From Pseudomonas poae (GTDB lineage Bacteria; Pseudomonadota; Gammaproteobacteria; Pseudomonadales; Pseudomonadaceae), in the NCBI GenBank assembly GCA_004000515.1, contig CP034537.1:5718001-5782000 (forward strand): a DNA stretch of 64,000 nucleotides. Direction: 5' to 3'. Of the stretch, positions 1 through 8,983 are shown in pieces (position 1 is the first letter of the stretch; the number at the start of each line of letters is the position of its first letter). The position numbers and the translations under genes are program-made. The notes below the pieces were generated by a model. The model was not told the origin of the DNA and made no database searches. It saw nothing but the letters and a program-made list of their open reading frames with translations.

Positions 1-26
1 TAACCGTTACATACAGAGCAGACCCC

Positions 27-779
27 ATGAAACGCCTGCCACTCGACGACAGCTTCAAGGTCAATCACAACCCGGTCACCCTGCGGGAAATCGTGCTGGA
101 GAAACTGCGCAGCGCGATCATGAACTTCCAACTGTTGCCAGGCGACCGCTTGGTGGAGCGCGACCTGTGCGACCGCCTCGGCGTCAGCCGCACCTCGGTG
201 CGTGAAGCCTTGCGTCACCTGGAGTCCGAAGGCCTGGTGGAATTCGCCGATGCCAAGGGCCCACAGGTGGCAATCATCACCCTGGCCGACGCGGTCGACA
301 TCTACGAGCTGCGTTGCGTGCTCGAAGGCTTGATCGTGCAATTGTTCACCCTGCGCGCCAAGGCCAAGGACATCAAGGCCCTGGAAAAAGCCCTGGACGA
401 CAACCGCAAGGCCCTCAAGGACGGTGAGTTGCAGCAGGTGATCGACTCGGTGCAGGGCTTCTACGACGTGCTGCTGGAAGGCTCGGGCAACCACGTTGCC
501 GCCACGCAACTGCGCCAGTTGCAGGCGCGTATCAGCTACTTGCGTGCCACCTCGGTGTCCCAGGAAAACCGCCGTGGCGCCAGCAACCAGGAAATGGAAC
601 GCATGGTCGAGGCGATCAAGAGCCGCGACCCACTGGCCGCCCACCAGGCCTGCGTCGATCACGTGCGCGCCGCCGCCGCCGTGGCCCTGGACTACCTCAA
701 GCGCAAACAGGAAGAGACCGGCAAGGTCCCTGAGATCACCCTGCCCATCGCCCTCAAAGAACCGCGCATAGGTCACTGA
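27..779 (+). CDS. GntR-family (FCD) transcriptional regulator
   Basis: A 250-residue regulator of the FadR/FCD branch of GntR. Residues about 20-85 form the winged helix, with the typical [20 protein letters not shown] recognition region followed by [15 protein letters not shown]. Residues about 95-220 are the all-helical FCD ligand-binding domain. Family members are usually repressors released by a small metabolite. The gene is 2 bp upstream of the NUDIX gene and probably shares its transcript. I infer that it binds the TGGTATACCA-type palindromes found at 2260, 3449, 29486, 29659 and 32352, because such GGTATACC palindromes suit FCD regulators and this is the only GntR protein in the window. 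Its own promoter lies outside the window, and the ligand is unknown. Confidence 0.9.
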   Translation: MKRLPLDDSFKVNHNPVTLREIVLEKLRSAIMNFQLLPGDRLVERDLCDRLGVSRTSVREALRHLESEGLVEFADAKGPQVAIITLADAVDIYELRCVLEGLIVQLFTLRAKAKDIKALEKALDDNRKALKDGELQQVIDSVQGFYDVLLEGSGNHVAATQLRQLQARISYLRATSVSQENRRGASNQEMERMVEAIKSRDPLAAHQACVDHVRAAAAVALDYLKRKQEETGKVPEITLPIALKEPRIGH

Positions 780-781
780 CC

Positions 782-1344
782 ATGTTCAGCCCCAGCTTTT
801 GCCCGAAATGCGGCGGCAGTGACCTAGGTCACCAGCTGCCACCGGGCGACACCCATGAGCGCCTGATGTGCCGGGGCTGCGGCTATATCCACTACATCAA
901 CCCGAAGATCATTGCCGGCTGCATCATTGAGCAGGACGGCAAGTACCTGTTGTGCCAACGGGCGATTCCACCGCGCCCCGGCACTTGGACGCTACCGGCT
1001 GGTTTCATGGAAGGGGTGAAACCACTGAGCAGGCGGCGTTGCGCGAGGTGTGGGAAGAAAGCGGCGTGCGGGCGGAAATCGTCTCGCCTTACTCGATCTT
1101 CAGCGTGCCCAAGATCAGTGAGGTGTACATCATCTTTCGCGCCATTGCGCTGGAGATCACCGGGCAATTTGGGCCGGAGACGCTGGACTACAAATTCTTT
1201 GCACCCGAGGACATTCCTTGGGAGAGCATCTACTACCCGGCGATCCGGCAGATTCTCGAGCGGTATATCGAGGAGCGGCAGGCCGGGGTGTATGGCATCT
1301 ACATTGGTAATGATGACAGCGGCAAGATCCATTTCATTCGGTGA
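782..1344 (+). CDS. NUDIX hydrolase with zinc-ribbon N-terminus, FAD pyrophosphatase-like (frameshifted)
   Basis: The repaired protein is 187 residues. It opens with a zinc ribbon (CPKCGG, then CRGCG) and continues with [21 protein letters not shown], close in layout to plant NUDX23-type enzymes that split FAD into FMN and AMP. The NUDIX box [23 protein letters not shown] is cut by a missing G in the run at 1013-1016; adding one G restores GX5EX7REVXEESG exactly. The reading frame then continues to FIR at 1344. The gene sits directly behind the GntR regulator and near a riboflavin gene under the same putative operator family, which supports a flavin-nucleotide substrate. NADH or ADP-ribose hydrolysis remains possible. 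Confidence 0.8.
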
Positions 1345-1365
1345 TTTCCCGGTTGGACACAATTC

Positions 1366-1463
1366 AAAATGTGGGAGCGGGCTTGCTCGCGAATGCAGTG
1401 TGTCAGTCAACACATTCATTGGCTGATCCACCGCATTCGCGAGCAAGCCCGCTCCCACATTTT
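1366..1463. repeat. REP doublet (inverted pair)
   Basis: Two inverted copies of the Pseudomonas REP sequence. TGTGGGAGCGGGCTTGCTCG begins near 1370 and its reverse complement ends near 1463, with a short spacer. It lies just after the NUDIX gene and may act as a transcript-end or gyrase-binding structure. Confidence 0.9.
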
Positions 1464-1503
1464 GACCGTGCCTGGCTTCCTTACCCTGTGAAATCTGCTC
1501 TTC

Positions 1504-1609
1504 TGTGGGAGCTGGCTTGCCTGCGATGGCATCAACAGGGTATGCCTGAAGTACCGAGTTGCCTGCATCGCAGCGGTGCGGCGATCCGACAAGCCAGCTC
1601 CCACATTTG
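1504..1609. repeat. REP doublet, variant with GAGCTGGCTTGCCTGCGA core
   Basis: Second inverted REP pair of this intergenic region. The left arm TGTGGGAGCTGGCTTGCC begins at 1504 and the right arm, with AAGCCAGCTCCCACA, ends near 1607. It uses the CTGGCTTGCCTGCGA subtype rather than the CGGGCTTGCTCGCGA subtype of its neighbour. Confidence 0.85.
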
Positions 1610-1619
1610 AACGGTGATC

Positions 1620-1930
1620 GGCAAAAAACCGGTCGGCTCTAAGGCCGCCGCGCTCTTGCTTTTGATCTAGAAGCGCCCCGTCAAACACGCTGGCCGAACG
1701 CAGGCTTTGGAGCGTGGGTAACCCGGCAGGACGCCGGGTTAGCCGCGCTGGGCCAAGGATGGCCCATCGCGGCGGCCCACGCTCCAAAGCCGGAGTGAGG
1801 GCACACCGAGCATGAGCGAGGTGCCGAGTGTTGGGGCGAAGGCCTTTGCTTACTTTTGGGCCTTTCCAAAAGTGAGTCGCTGTAAAGCGAAACCATAAGC
1901 AGCCGTTACCTAGCCAACGGATATACACCC
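1620..1930. repeat. Dispersed structured intergenic repeat with nested hairpins
   Basis: A non-REP stretch without a convincing gene. It holds a long outer inverted repeat, GCTTTGGAGCGTGGG at 1704-1718 against CCCACGCTCCAAAGC at 1776-1790. Inside it is a perfect hairpin AACCCGGC-AGGAC-GCCGGGTT at 1720-1740. A third hairpin, ACTTTTGG-GCCTTT-CCAAAAGT, is at 1852-1873. From memory, near-identical sequence is dispersed through Pseudomonas genomes, where its frames are often annotated as short hypothetical proteins. I treat those frames as spurious. Confidence 0.6.
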
Positions 1931-1942
1931 AACAACCACCCC

Positions 1943-2233
1943 CTAAACCACCCCTTCCACAATTATGATCTGCGCCTGCGCCACACCCTCTCGATGCGCT
2001 CTCGCTTCCTGATACTCGGCAGACTCATAGCACGCCACCGCCTGCTCATAGCTATCAAACTCGATCACCACATTACGCGCCCTCGCCGGCCCGCCTTCCA
2101 GCGCGATGCTGCGCCCGCCCCTGGCCAAAAACCGCCCGCCAAACTTGGCAAACGCCGCCGGTGCGCGGCTGGTGTATTGCGTGTACTGCTCGGCATCCGC
2201 CACATCCACATGGGCAATCCAGTAAGCCTTCAT
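1943..2233 (-). CDS. DUF1330 family protein
   Basis: A 96-residue protein of the DUF1330 family, which has a dimeric alpha-beta barrel (ferredoxin-like) fold. It starts MKAYWIAHVDVADAEQYTQY and carries the family's GGRFLARGG segment and the VVIEFDSYEQAVACYES segment. No catalytic role is established for the family. It is divergent from the ribBX gene, and the 70 bp between their start codons contains the palindrome at 2260, so both are probably controlled together. A small-molecule binding or tautomerase-like role in the same pathway is possible but not shown. Confidence 0.85.
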   Translation of the reverse strand: MKAYWIAHVDVADAEQYTQYTSRAPAAFAKFGGRFLARGGRSIALEGGPARARNVVIEFDSYEQAVACYESAEYQEARAHREGVAQAQIIIVEGVV

Positions 2234-2259
2234 CGGGACATCCTCTTATTCAAATTTTG

Positions 2260-2275
2260 TGGTATACCATAATAC
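2260..2275. promoter_or_regulatory. Putative GntR operator 1
   Basis: TGGTATACCATAATAC, with the perfect 10-bp palindrome TGGTATACCA at 2260-2269. It lies between the divergent DUF1330 and ribBX genes. The same 16 bases occur in reverse orientation at 32352-32367, 30 kb away, before the monooxygenase gene. Confidence 0.75.
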
Positions 2276-2303
2276 ATACAACCAACAAATCGAGCACCCT
2301 ACT

Positions 2304-3412
2304 ATGAGCTTCAACAGCATCGCAGAAATCATCGAAGACTACCGCCAGGGCAAGATGGTGCTGCTGGTGGACGATGAAGACCGGGAAAACGAAGGCGATC
2401 TGTTACTCCCCGCTGCGTGCTGCACCGCCGAGGCTATCAGTTTTATGGCCCGCGAAGCCCGTGGCCTGATCTGCCTGACCCTCACCGATGAACACTGCCA
2501 GCGCCTGGGCCTGGAGCAGATGGTGCCGAGCAATGGCAGCGTGTTCAGCACCGCGTTTACCGTGTCCATCGAAGCCGCCACCGGCGTGACCACCGGCATC
2601 TCCGCCGCTGACCGTGCGCGCACGGTGGCAGCAGCTGTGGAGCTCAACGCAGGCCCCGCCGATATCGTGCAACCCGGTCATATCTTCCCGTTGCGCGCCA
2701 AGGACGGCGGCGTGCTCACCCGCGCCGGCCATACCGAAGCCGGTTGCGACCTGGCGCGCCTGGCCGGGCACACGCCGGCGTCGGTGATTGTGGAAGTGAT
2801 GAACGACGACGGCACCATGGCCCGCCGCCCCGACCTGGAAGTGTTCGCGCGCAAGCACGGCATCAAGATCGGCACCATCGCCGACCTGATCCACTACCGC
2901 CTCAGCACCGAACGTACGGTGGTGCGCATCGGCGAGCGCGACCTGCCGACGGTGCACGGCACCTTCCGCCTGATCACCTTTGAAGACCGCATCGATGGCG
3001 GCGTGCACATGGCCATGGTGATGGGCCAGTTGCGCCGTGACGAACCCGCATTGGTGCGCGTGCATGTGATCGACCCACTGCGCGACCTGGTGGGCGCCGA
3101 ATACAGCGGGCCGTCGAACTGGACGCTGTGGGCGGCGCTGCAACGCGTGGCAGCTGAAGGCAGCGGCGTGGTGGTGGTGCTCGCCAACCATGAATCCTCT
3201 CAAGCGCTGCTGGAACGCGTACCGCAGCTGACCCAGGCACCGCGCCAGTTCAGCCGCTCGCAATCGCGCATCTATTCCGAGGTCGGCACCGGGGCGCAGA
3301 TATTGCAGGACCTTGGCGTCGGCAAGCTGCGTCATCTTGGCCCGCCCTCAAATACGCCGGGCTGACGGGCTACGACCTGGAAGTCGTGGAGAGCATTGCC
3401 TTCACCGAATGA
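2304..3412 (+). CDS. RibBX-type 3,4-dihydroxy-2-butanone 4-phosphate synthase (frameshifted near the end)
   Basis: The repaired protein is 369 residues. Residues 1-205 are a DHBP synthase (RibB) domain that makes the four-carbon riboflavin precursor from ribulose 5-phosphate; it has the metal motif DDEDRENEGD and HTEAGCDLARLAG. The C-terminal half resembles GTP cyclohydrolase II but lacks the zinc cysteines (C-x-n-C-x-C) expected there, so I expect it to be inactive, as in RibBX hybrids. A missing C in the run at 3345-3347 hides the normal tail; repair gives LGPPLKYAGLTGYDLEVV and a stop at 3410-3412. I chose the ATG at 2304 (MSFNSIAEIIEDYRQGKMVL) because an upstream frame from 2259 would overlap the operator. 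It is probably an accessory, regulated copy that raises flavin supply. Confidence 0.85.
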
Positions 3413-3448
3413 CGGATCGCCGGTAAGGCAAAGTGCTTGCACAAAGTT

Positions 3449-3473
3449 TGGAATACCATAATATGATATTCCA
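3449..3473. promoter_or_regulatory. Putative GntR operator 2 (extended inverted repeat)
   Basis: A near-perfect 25-bp inverted repeat that begins TGGAATACCATAATATG and ends TGATATTCCA. The first 17 bases recur exactly, in reverse, at 29486-29502. It lies 165 bp before the ABC transporter binding-protein gene. Confidence 0.7.
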
Positions 3474-3637
3474 TAGACCGAACGCTTCTGCCAAGTGCGC
3501 CCGCCAGGGAGAGCACCAATAACAGCCCTTGGCACGGTCGCTTTTGGGCCCTGATGAAAGGCTCCGTTTTACCTACTGCTCCCGATAGGCGGGCACTACC
3601 CAGCCCGCTCAATAACAAAACAAATGAGGGCGTGAAC

Positions 3638-4663
3638 ATGGTGTTGAACAAACGTGCAACCGCGGTACTTTTCGCGGGTTTACTGGCCACGGCCAGCCAC
3701 GCGGTACAGGCGGGCGAAAGCGTCAATTTCGTGAGCTGGGGCGGCAGCACCCAGGATGCGCAGAAGCAGGCGTGGGCTGACCCGTTCAGCAAGGCCAGCG
3801 GCATCACGGTGGTACAGGACGGCCCCACCGACTACGGCAAACTCAAGGCCATGGTCGAGAGCGGCAACGTGCAGTGGGACGTGGTCGACGTAGAAGCGGA
3901 CTTTGCGCTGCGCGCCGCCGCCGAAGGCCTGCTCGAGCCCCTTGATTTCTCGGTGATCCAGCGCGACAAGATCGACCCACGCTTCGTCTCCGACCACGGT
4001 GTGGGTTCGTTCTTCTTCTCCTTCGTGCTCGGCTACAACGAAGGCAAGCTCGGCGCCGGCAAACCGCAAGACTGGACCGCGCTGTTCGACACCAAGACCT
4101 ACCCCGGCAAACGCGCCCTCTACAAATGGCCAAGCCCTGGCGTGCTGGAACTGGCGCTGCTGGCCGATGGCGTACCCGCCGACAAGCTCTACCCGCTGGA
4201 CCTGGACCGTGCCTTCAAGAAACTCGACACCATCAAGAAAGACATCGTCTGGTGGGGCGGCGGTGCGCAGTCGCAACAGCTGCTGGCCTCCGGCGAAGTC
4301 AGCATGGGCCAGTTCTGGAACGGTCGCATCCACGCGCTGCAAGAAGACGGCGCACCGGTGGGCGTGAGCTGGAAGCAGAACCTGGTCATGGCCGACATCC
4401 TCGTCGTGCCTAAAGGCAGCAAGAACAAAGCCGCCGCGATGAAGTTCCTGGCCAACGCCAGCAGCGCCAAAGGCCAGGCCGACTTCTCCAACCTGACCGC
4501 TTATGCACCGGTGAACATCGACAGCGTGCAGCGCCTGGACTCAGTCCTGGCACCGAACCTGCCGACGGCGTATGCCAAGGACCAGATCACCCTCGATTTC
4601 GCCTACTGGGCCAAGAACGGTCTGGCCATTGCGACACGGTGGAATGAATGGCTAGTCAAATGA
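3638..4663 (+). CDS. ABC transporter periplasmic substrate-binding protein, polyamine/PotD type
   Basis: A 341-residue extracellular solute-binding protein. It starts at the ATG at 3638, preceded by a GAGGG Shine-Dalgarno. The signal peptide (MVLNKRATAVLFAGLLATAS, cleavage near HAVQA-GES) directs it to the periplasm. The mature start VNFVSWGGSTQDAQKQAW is typical of the spermidine/putrescine-type cluster, which also includes importers of other small amines and carboxylates. It is the first gene of a four-gene importer operon (SBP, two permeases, ATPase) whose upstream region carries the 25-bp operator at 3449. Its membership of that regulon suggests it imports the substrate or inducer of the flavin-dependent pathway; the ligand cannot be read from the sequence. 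Confidence 0.88.
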   Translation: MVLNKRATAVLFAGLLATASHAVQAGESVNFVSWGGSTQDAQKQAWADPFSKASGITVVQDGPTDYGKLKAMVESGNVQWDVVDVEADFALRAAAEGLLEPLDFSVIQRDKIDPRFVSDHGVGSFFFSFVLGYNEGKLGAGKPQDWTALFDTKTYPGKRALYKWPSPGVLELALLADGVPADKLYPLDLDRAFKKLDTIKKDIVWWGGGAQSQQLLASGEVSMGQFWNGRIHALQEDGAPVGVSWKQNLVMADILVVPKGSKNKAAAMKFLANASSAKGQADFSNLTAYAPVNIDSVQRLDSVLAPNLPTAYAKDQITLDFAYWAKNGLAIATRWNEWLVK

Positions 4664-5574
4664 AAATGACGGCAAGCACACCGACCGGAGCGCCCTTGAC
4701 GCCTCCGGCGCGGTTTCAGGCAAAGCCGTGTCGCCGTCCCTGGCCCAGCGCTGGAAAGGCTCAAGCAACCTGGTCCCTGCCCTGCTGTTCCTCGGTTTGT
4801 TTTTCCTGGCACCGCTGATCGGCCTGCTGCTGCGCGGCGTGCTGGAGCCGGTGCCAGGGCTGGGTAACTACGAAGAATTGTTCGCCAACTCGGCCTACGC
4901 CCGCGTGCTGCTCAACACCTTCTCGGTGGCGGGGCTGGTGACGCTGTTCAGCCTGTTGCTGGGCTTTCCGCTGGCTTGGGCAATTACCCTGGTGCCACGT
5001 GGTTGGGGGCGCTGGATCCTGAACATCGTGCTGCTGTCGATGTGGACCAGCCTGCTCGCCCGCACCTATTCCTGGCTGGTGTTGCTGCAAGCCTCGGGGT
5101 GATCAACAAGGCGCTGATGGCCATGGGCATCATCGATCAACCGCTGGAGATGGTGCACAACCTCACCGGCGTGGTGATCGGCATGAGCTACATCATGATC
5201 CCGTTCATCGTGCTGCCGCTGCAGGCAACCATGCAGGCCATCGACCCGATGATCCTGCAGGCCGGCTCCATTTGCGGCGCAAGCCCCTGGACCAACTTCT
5301 TCCGGGTGTTTTACCGCTGTGCCGACCGGGGCTGTTTTCCGGTGGCCTGATGGTGTTTGTGATGTCCCTCGGTTACTACGTCACCCCCGCACTGCTGGGC
5401 GGTGCGCAGAACATGATGCTGCCCGAGTTCATCATTCAGCAGGTGCAATCGTTCCTCAATTGGGGCCTGGCAAGTGCCGGCGCCGCGTTGCTGATCTTCA
5501 TCACGCTGGTGCTGTTCTACTTCTACCTGAAGCTTCAGCCGGAATCCCCGGTTGGCGCCAGCAACGCGAGGTAA
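4660..5574 (+). CDS. ABC transporter permease, PotB type (two or three frameshifts)
   Basis: An inner-membrane permease of about 305 residues with six hydrophobic segments, first seen in LVPALLFLGLFFLAPLIGLL. One G is missing from 5096-5099 (repair gives LLQASGVINKALMAMG) and one T from 5309-5312 (repair gives FFRVFLPLCRPGLFSGG). The ATG at 4660 overlaps the stop of the binding-protein gene (ATGA), but joining it to the main frame needs one more base near 4727. Otherwise the start is GTG 4728, which has a poor ribosome site. The cytoplasmic EAA-type loop (QAGSICGASPWTNFFRVF) that docks on the ATPase is present. It pairs with the permease at 5581. Confidence 0.82.
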
Positions 5575-5580
5575 GCCGTC

Positions 5581-6390
5581 ATGCTCCTGACTCCGAATGC
5601 CATGAGCCGCAGGATGCGCCTGGGCCTCTACACCACCACCGGCATCATCGGCCTGTTCCTGCTGTTGCCGATCGTGTTTATCGTGCTGCTGTCGTTCGGT
5701 TCGTCCCAATGGCTGGTGTTCCCGCCGCCGGGCTGGACGCTGAAATGGTACGGCCAGTTCTTCTCCAATGCCGACTGGATGAACGCCGCGATGGCCAGCC
5801 TCAAGGTGGCGGTGCTGACCACCGTGTTCGCCGTGGCGCTGGGCTTGCCGACCGCGTTTGCCCTGGTGCGCGGGCGTTTTCCAGGCCGCGAGTTGCTCTA
5901 CGGCCTGTTCACGCTGCCGATGATCGTGCCACTGGTGATCATCGCCGTGGCGGTGTACGCGCTGTTTCTCAAGCTGGGCTACACCGGCACCCTGTTCGCC
6001 TTTGTGGTCAGCCATGTGATCGTTGCACTGCCGTTCACCATCATCTCGATCATCAACTCGCTGAAGCTGTTCGACCAGTCGATTGAAGACGCGGCAGTGA
6101 TCTGCGGCGCCTCACGCTTGCAGGCGGTGTTCAAGGTGACGTTCCCGGCAATCCGCCCAGGGATGGTGGCCGGTGCGCTGTTCGCGTTCCTCGTCTCGTG
6201 GGACGAAGTGGTGCTCAGCGTGATGATGGCCAGCCCCACCCTGCAAACCCTTCCCGTGAAAATGTGGACCACCCTGCGCCAAGACCTCACGCCTGTGATC
6301 GCCGTCGCCTCGACGCTGCTGATCGGCCTGTCGGTACTGGTCATGGTGATTGCCGCCGTCGTTCGTCGACGCACTGAAACCCGCGCCTAA
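5581..6390 (+). CDS. ABC transporter permease, PotC type
   Basis: An intact 269-residue permease with six predicted membrane segments. It carries the EAA loop EDAAVICGASRLQAVFKVTF followed by PAIRPGMVAGALFAF, which contacts the ATPase. The start ATG is 6 bp after the preceding permease's stop. It forms the second half of the transmembrane channel of the importer, which is inferred to belong to the operator-linked flavin pathway. Confidence 0.88.
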   Translation: MLLTPNAMSRRMRLGLYTTTGIIGLFLLLPIVFIVLLSFGSSQWLVFPPPGWTLKWYGQFFSNADWMNAAMASLKVAVLTTVFAVALGLPTAFALVRGRFPGRELLYGLFTLPMIVPLVIIAVAVYALFLKLGYTGTLFAFVVSHVIVALPFTIISIINSLKLFDQSIEDAAVICGASRLQAVFKVTFPAIRPGMVAGALFAFLVSWDEVVLSVMMASPTLQTLPVKMWTTLRQDLTPVIAVASTLLIGLSVLVMVIAAVVRRRTETRA

Positions 6391-6407
6391 GCGCTGAGGA
6401 TCAAGAC

Positions 6408-7562
6408 ATGAATGCAGTGATCAAAGATGCCGCACAGAGCCCTGGCCAACCCCTGGTCAGCCTGCGCAACCTGAACAAGCACTACGGCGAATTTGCCGCC
6501 GTGGACAATATCTCGCTGGACATTCAGGACGGCGAGTTCCTCACCTTCCTCGGCTCCAGCGGCTCGGGCAAAAGCACCACGCTGTCGATGCTCGCCGGGT
6601 TTGAAACGCCGAGCAGCGGCGAGATCCTGGTCAGCGGCCAATCCCTGGTCAACGTGCCGCCGCACAAGCGCGATATCGGCATGGTGTTCCAGCGCTACTC
6701 GTTGTTCCCGCACTTGTCGGTGCGCGACAACATCGCCTTCCCCCTGGCGATCCGCAAACTGGCCAGCGCCGAACGCGAGAAACGCGTCGACGCCATGCTC
6801 AAGCTGGTGCAGTTGGAACAGTTCGCCCATCGCCGCCCTTCCCAACTGTCTGGCGGCCAGCAACAACGCGTGGCCATCGCCCGCGCGCTGGTGTACGAGC
6901 CACGCATCTTGCTGATGGACGAACCCCTCGGTGCCCTCGACAAGAAACTGCGGGAAGACCTGCAAGACGAGCTGCGCCAACTGCATCGGCGCCTGGGCAT
7001 CACCATCGTCTATGTGACCCACGATCAGGAAGAAGCCATGCGCCTGTCCCAGCGCATCGCAATTTTCAGCCACGGCAAAATTGTCGGGCTGGGCAGCGGG
7101 TTTGATCTGTACCAGAACCCGCCGAATGCATTCGTGGCGTCGTTCCTCGGCAACTCCAACTTCCTCAAACTCAAGGCCCAGGGCAATGCGGCAGCGGCGT
7201 TCGAAGGCCAGACGCTGTCGATCCGCCTGACCACCGGGCTGCACATCGACCAGGACGTACTGCTGATGGTCCGCCCGGAAAAAGCCTTGGCGCTGAGCGT
7301 TGAACAAGCCGCCGAGCAACCGCTGGCGGCGGGTTGGAATGAAGTGTCGGCGATTGTCGGCGAGGTGTTGTTCCTGGGCGAGAGCCAGACCTGCACCGTG
7401 AAAACCCTCGGCGGTACGTCGATGACGGTCAAGGCGCTGTCGGCTGCGGGCATGCCGCTCAAGGCCGGCGACCCGGTGCGCGTGCGCTGGGCCACGGCGG
7501 ATGCGTGCGTGTATACCGAGTGGGCTGAAAGCGACCTGAACAAAGCCGCCGGCGCGCATTGA
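6408..7562 (+). CDS. ABC transporter ATPase, PotA type
   Basis: A 384-residue nucleotide-binding subunit. Walker A is [10 protein letters not shown] (near residue 46), the signature is [15 protein letters not shown], and Walker B is [14 protein letters not shown], followed by the switch His in [10 protein letters not shown]. The C-terminal 120 residues form a TOBE-type domain, as in PotA and other type I importers. It ends the importer operon, 17 bp after the second permease. Only 20 bp separate its stop from the end of the convergent PAS gene. Confidence 0.92.
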   Translation: MNAVIKDAAQSPGQPLVSLRNLNKHYGEFAAVDNISLDIQDGEFLTFLGSSGSGKSTTLSMLAGFETPSSGEILVSGQSLVNVPPHKRDIGMVFQRYSLFPHLSVRDNIAFPLAIRKLASAEREKRVDAMLKLVQLEQFAHRRPSQLSGGQQQRVAIARALVYEPRILLMDEPLGALDKKLREDLQDELRQLHRRLGITIVYVTHDQEEAMRLSQRIAIFSHGKIVGLGSGFDLYQNPPNAFVASFLGNSNFLKLKAQGNAAAAFEGQTLSIRLTTGLHIDQDVLLMVRPEKALALSVEQAAEQPLAAGWNEVSAIVGEVLFLGESQTCTVKTLGGTSMTVKALSAAGMPLKAGDPVRVRWATADACVYTEWAESDLNKAAGAH

Positions 7563-7582
7563 ATGTAGTGAGCGGATGAACG

Positions 7583-8326
7583 TTAAAGTTTGCGTTCGAA
7601 AATCGCCCCTTCGATACCCAACACCTCGCGGGTATCGGCATAAATTCCCACGCCCTTCTCCCAGACGTGCTTGATCGACTGATCGGCGCAACGGATCCGG
7701 TAGTTCAGCTCGAATGGCTCCTGGCGTGACAGTGCATATTGCACCTCGCGCCAGACGTAATCGGCATCTTCGGCGAGGATCAGGCTGTTGTAGGTGAACT
7801 CGTGATTGTCCACCAGCCGCTCGGCGGGGTAGCCGGTCAGTTGCAGGCACCCGGCGCTGACGAATTCCATGGTCCAGTCGCGGTTGTTGCGGCCGCGATA
7901 GATCAGGCCGGGCATACTATCCAGCAGGCTCATGCTGCTGCGTTGGCTGGCCTGCAAGGCGATTTCACGGCGTTTGTGCGCGGTGACGTCGCCGGCCACC
8001 AGGTAAAAACCTTGCGGCCCGCGCTTGAGGCTGACGTCAAACCAACGCAATTCCCCGCTCGGATGCACGAAACGCAAGCGTTGGTTGAACGAGGTGTCGG
8101 GGCGGCGCCGCAGTTCCTGCAGGGCTTGGCGCCAGAGCGGGCGGTCTTCCTGGTGCACATAATCGATCAGGTTGCGCTCACTGCCCGGACAGTCCATCAG
8201 TGCGGCCCAGGCCAAGTTGTAATGGGCGATCTGGCCGTTGTCGCGCAGTTCCAGCAGCGCGCCGGGAAAGCGGTCCATCAGGTGCACAGGCGCTGTCGAT
8301 GCGAAGGCTTCGGGGCTTTCCCTCAT
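7583..8326 (-). CDS. Tandem PAS-domain protein without output domain
   Basis: A 247-residue cytoplasmic protein made of two PAS/PAC units (residues about 10-120 and 130-245). The first has RLRFVHPSGELRWFDVSLKR and the second ELNYRIRCADQSIKHVWEKG, both PAC-like. No kinase, GGDEF, HTH or methyl-accepting domain follows. It abuts the response regulator gene, so it is the last gene of the kinase-regulator operon. It may act as an accessory sensor that binds a cofactor or docks on the kinase. No ligand residue is recognisable. Confidence 0.75.
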   Translation of the reverse strand: MRESPEAFASTAPVHLMDRFPGALLELRDNGQIAHYNLAWAALMDCPGSERNLIDYVHQEDRPLWRQALQELRRRPDTSFNQRLRFVHPSGELRWFDVSLKRGPQGFYLVAGDVTAHKRREIALQASQRSSMSLLDSMPGLIYRGRNNRDWTMEFVSAGCLQLTGYPAERLVDNHEFTYNSLILAEDADYVWREVQYALSRQEPFELNYRIRCADQSIKHVWEKGVGIYADTREVLGIEGAIFERKL

Positions 8327-8983
8327 TCAGTGGCGCTCCTCGTGCTTCATCGACGCCCCGTTGTGCACCCAGGCCGCCAGTTCCAGCCGCGAATGCAAGC
8401 CGAGCTTCTGCAACAGGCTGCGCACGTAGATTTTCACTGTGCCGTCACTGATGCCCAGTTCGCGACCGATCTGTTTATTGCTCATGCCGGCGGCGATCAG
8501 GGCCAGGGTCTGGCCTTCGCGTTCGGTGAGGTTGCCGCTGTCGAGGGGCTCGCATGGCGACGCGGGCGCTTGGTCGGCGAGCAAGGCAATCAAGGTCGAG
8601 TCCAGTACGATGGCCCCTTTGTGGCAGTTGCGCATATACGCCAGCAACGCGTCAGGCTCGGTTTCCTTGAGCACATAGCCGCTGGCACCCAGGCGCAGGG
8701 CCGTGAGCAATTCGGCGCGGTCCATCGAGGCCGTGAGCACCACCACCTGGCATTCCAGGCGCAGTTGGCGCAGCTCGTCCAGCACCTGCAAGCCGCTAAG
8801 GCCGGGCATGTGCAAATCCAGCAGCACCTGCTGCGGCGTCAGGCTCACGGCCAGGTTGATACCCTCGCGGCCGCTGGCCGCCTGGCCCACCACTTCGAAG
8901 TCGTCACTGGCGCCGAATAACTGCGCCAGGCCTTTACGAAACAAAGGGTGATCATCGATCAGTAATAAGGTCGTGCAGTCCAT
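8327..8983 (-). CDS. LuxR/NarL-family response regulator
   Basis: About 218 residues. The receiver domain starts MDCTTLLLIDDHPLFRKGL, has the phospho-acceptor Asp in VLLDLHMPGLSG, and the conserved Lys in GYVLKE. The C-terminal LuxR helix-turn-helix reads LTEREGQTLALIAAGMSNKQ then IGRELGISDGTVKIYVRSLL. I chose the ATG at 8983 because the receiver fold begins there; it overlaps the end of the kinase gene by 32 bp. It is divergent from the dimethylamine operon and is a candidate regulator of it, but no target is shown. Confidence 0.88.
   Translation of the reverse strand: MDCTTLLLIDDHPLFRKGLAQLFGASDDFEVVGQAASGREGINLAVSLTPQQVLLDLHMPGLSGLQVLDELRQLRLECQVVVLTASMDRAELLTALRLGASGYVLKETEPDALLAYMRNCHKGAIVLDSTLIALLADQAPASPCEPLDSGNLTEREGQTLALIAAGMSNKQIGRELGISDGTVKIYVRSLLQKLGLHSRLELAAWVHNGASMKHEERH

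Noticed and set aside
1681..1896. Short minus-strand protein in the intergenic repeat
   Set aside because: The sequence consists of inverted repeats of a dispersed element; similar frames are commonly annotated as hypothetical proteins but have no coding support here.
2233..2304. FMN riboswitch before ribBX
   Set aside because: Only 70 bp separate the divergent start codons, too short for the RFN element, and the region holds a palindromic operator instead.
2403..3335. Long open frame on the minus strand, 310 codons
   Set aside because: It lies wholly inside ribBX on the other strand, is rich in His, Ala and Arg with no family match, and is the usual shadow frame in high-GC DNA.
6387..7850. 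487-codon minus-strand frame
   Set aside because: It is antisense to the intact ABC ATPase gene and His/Gln/Arg-rich, without a domain.
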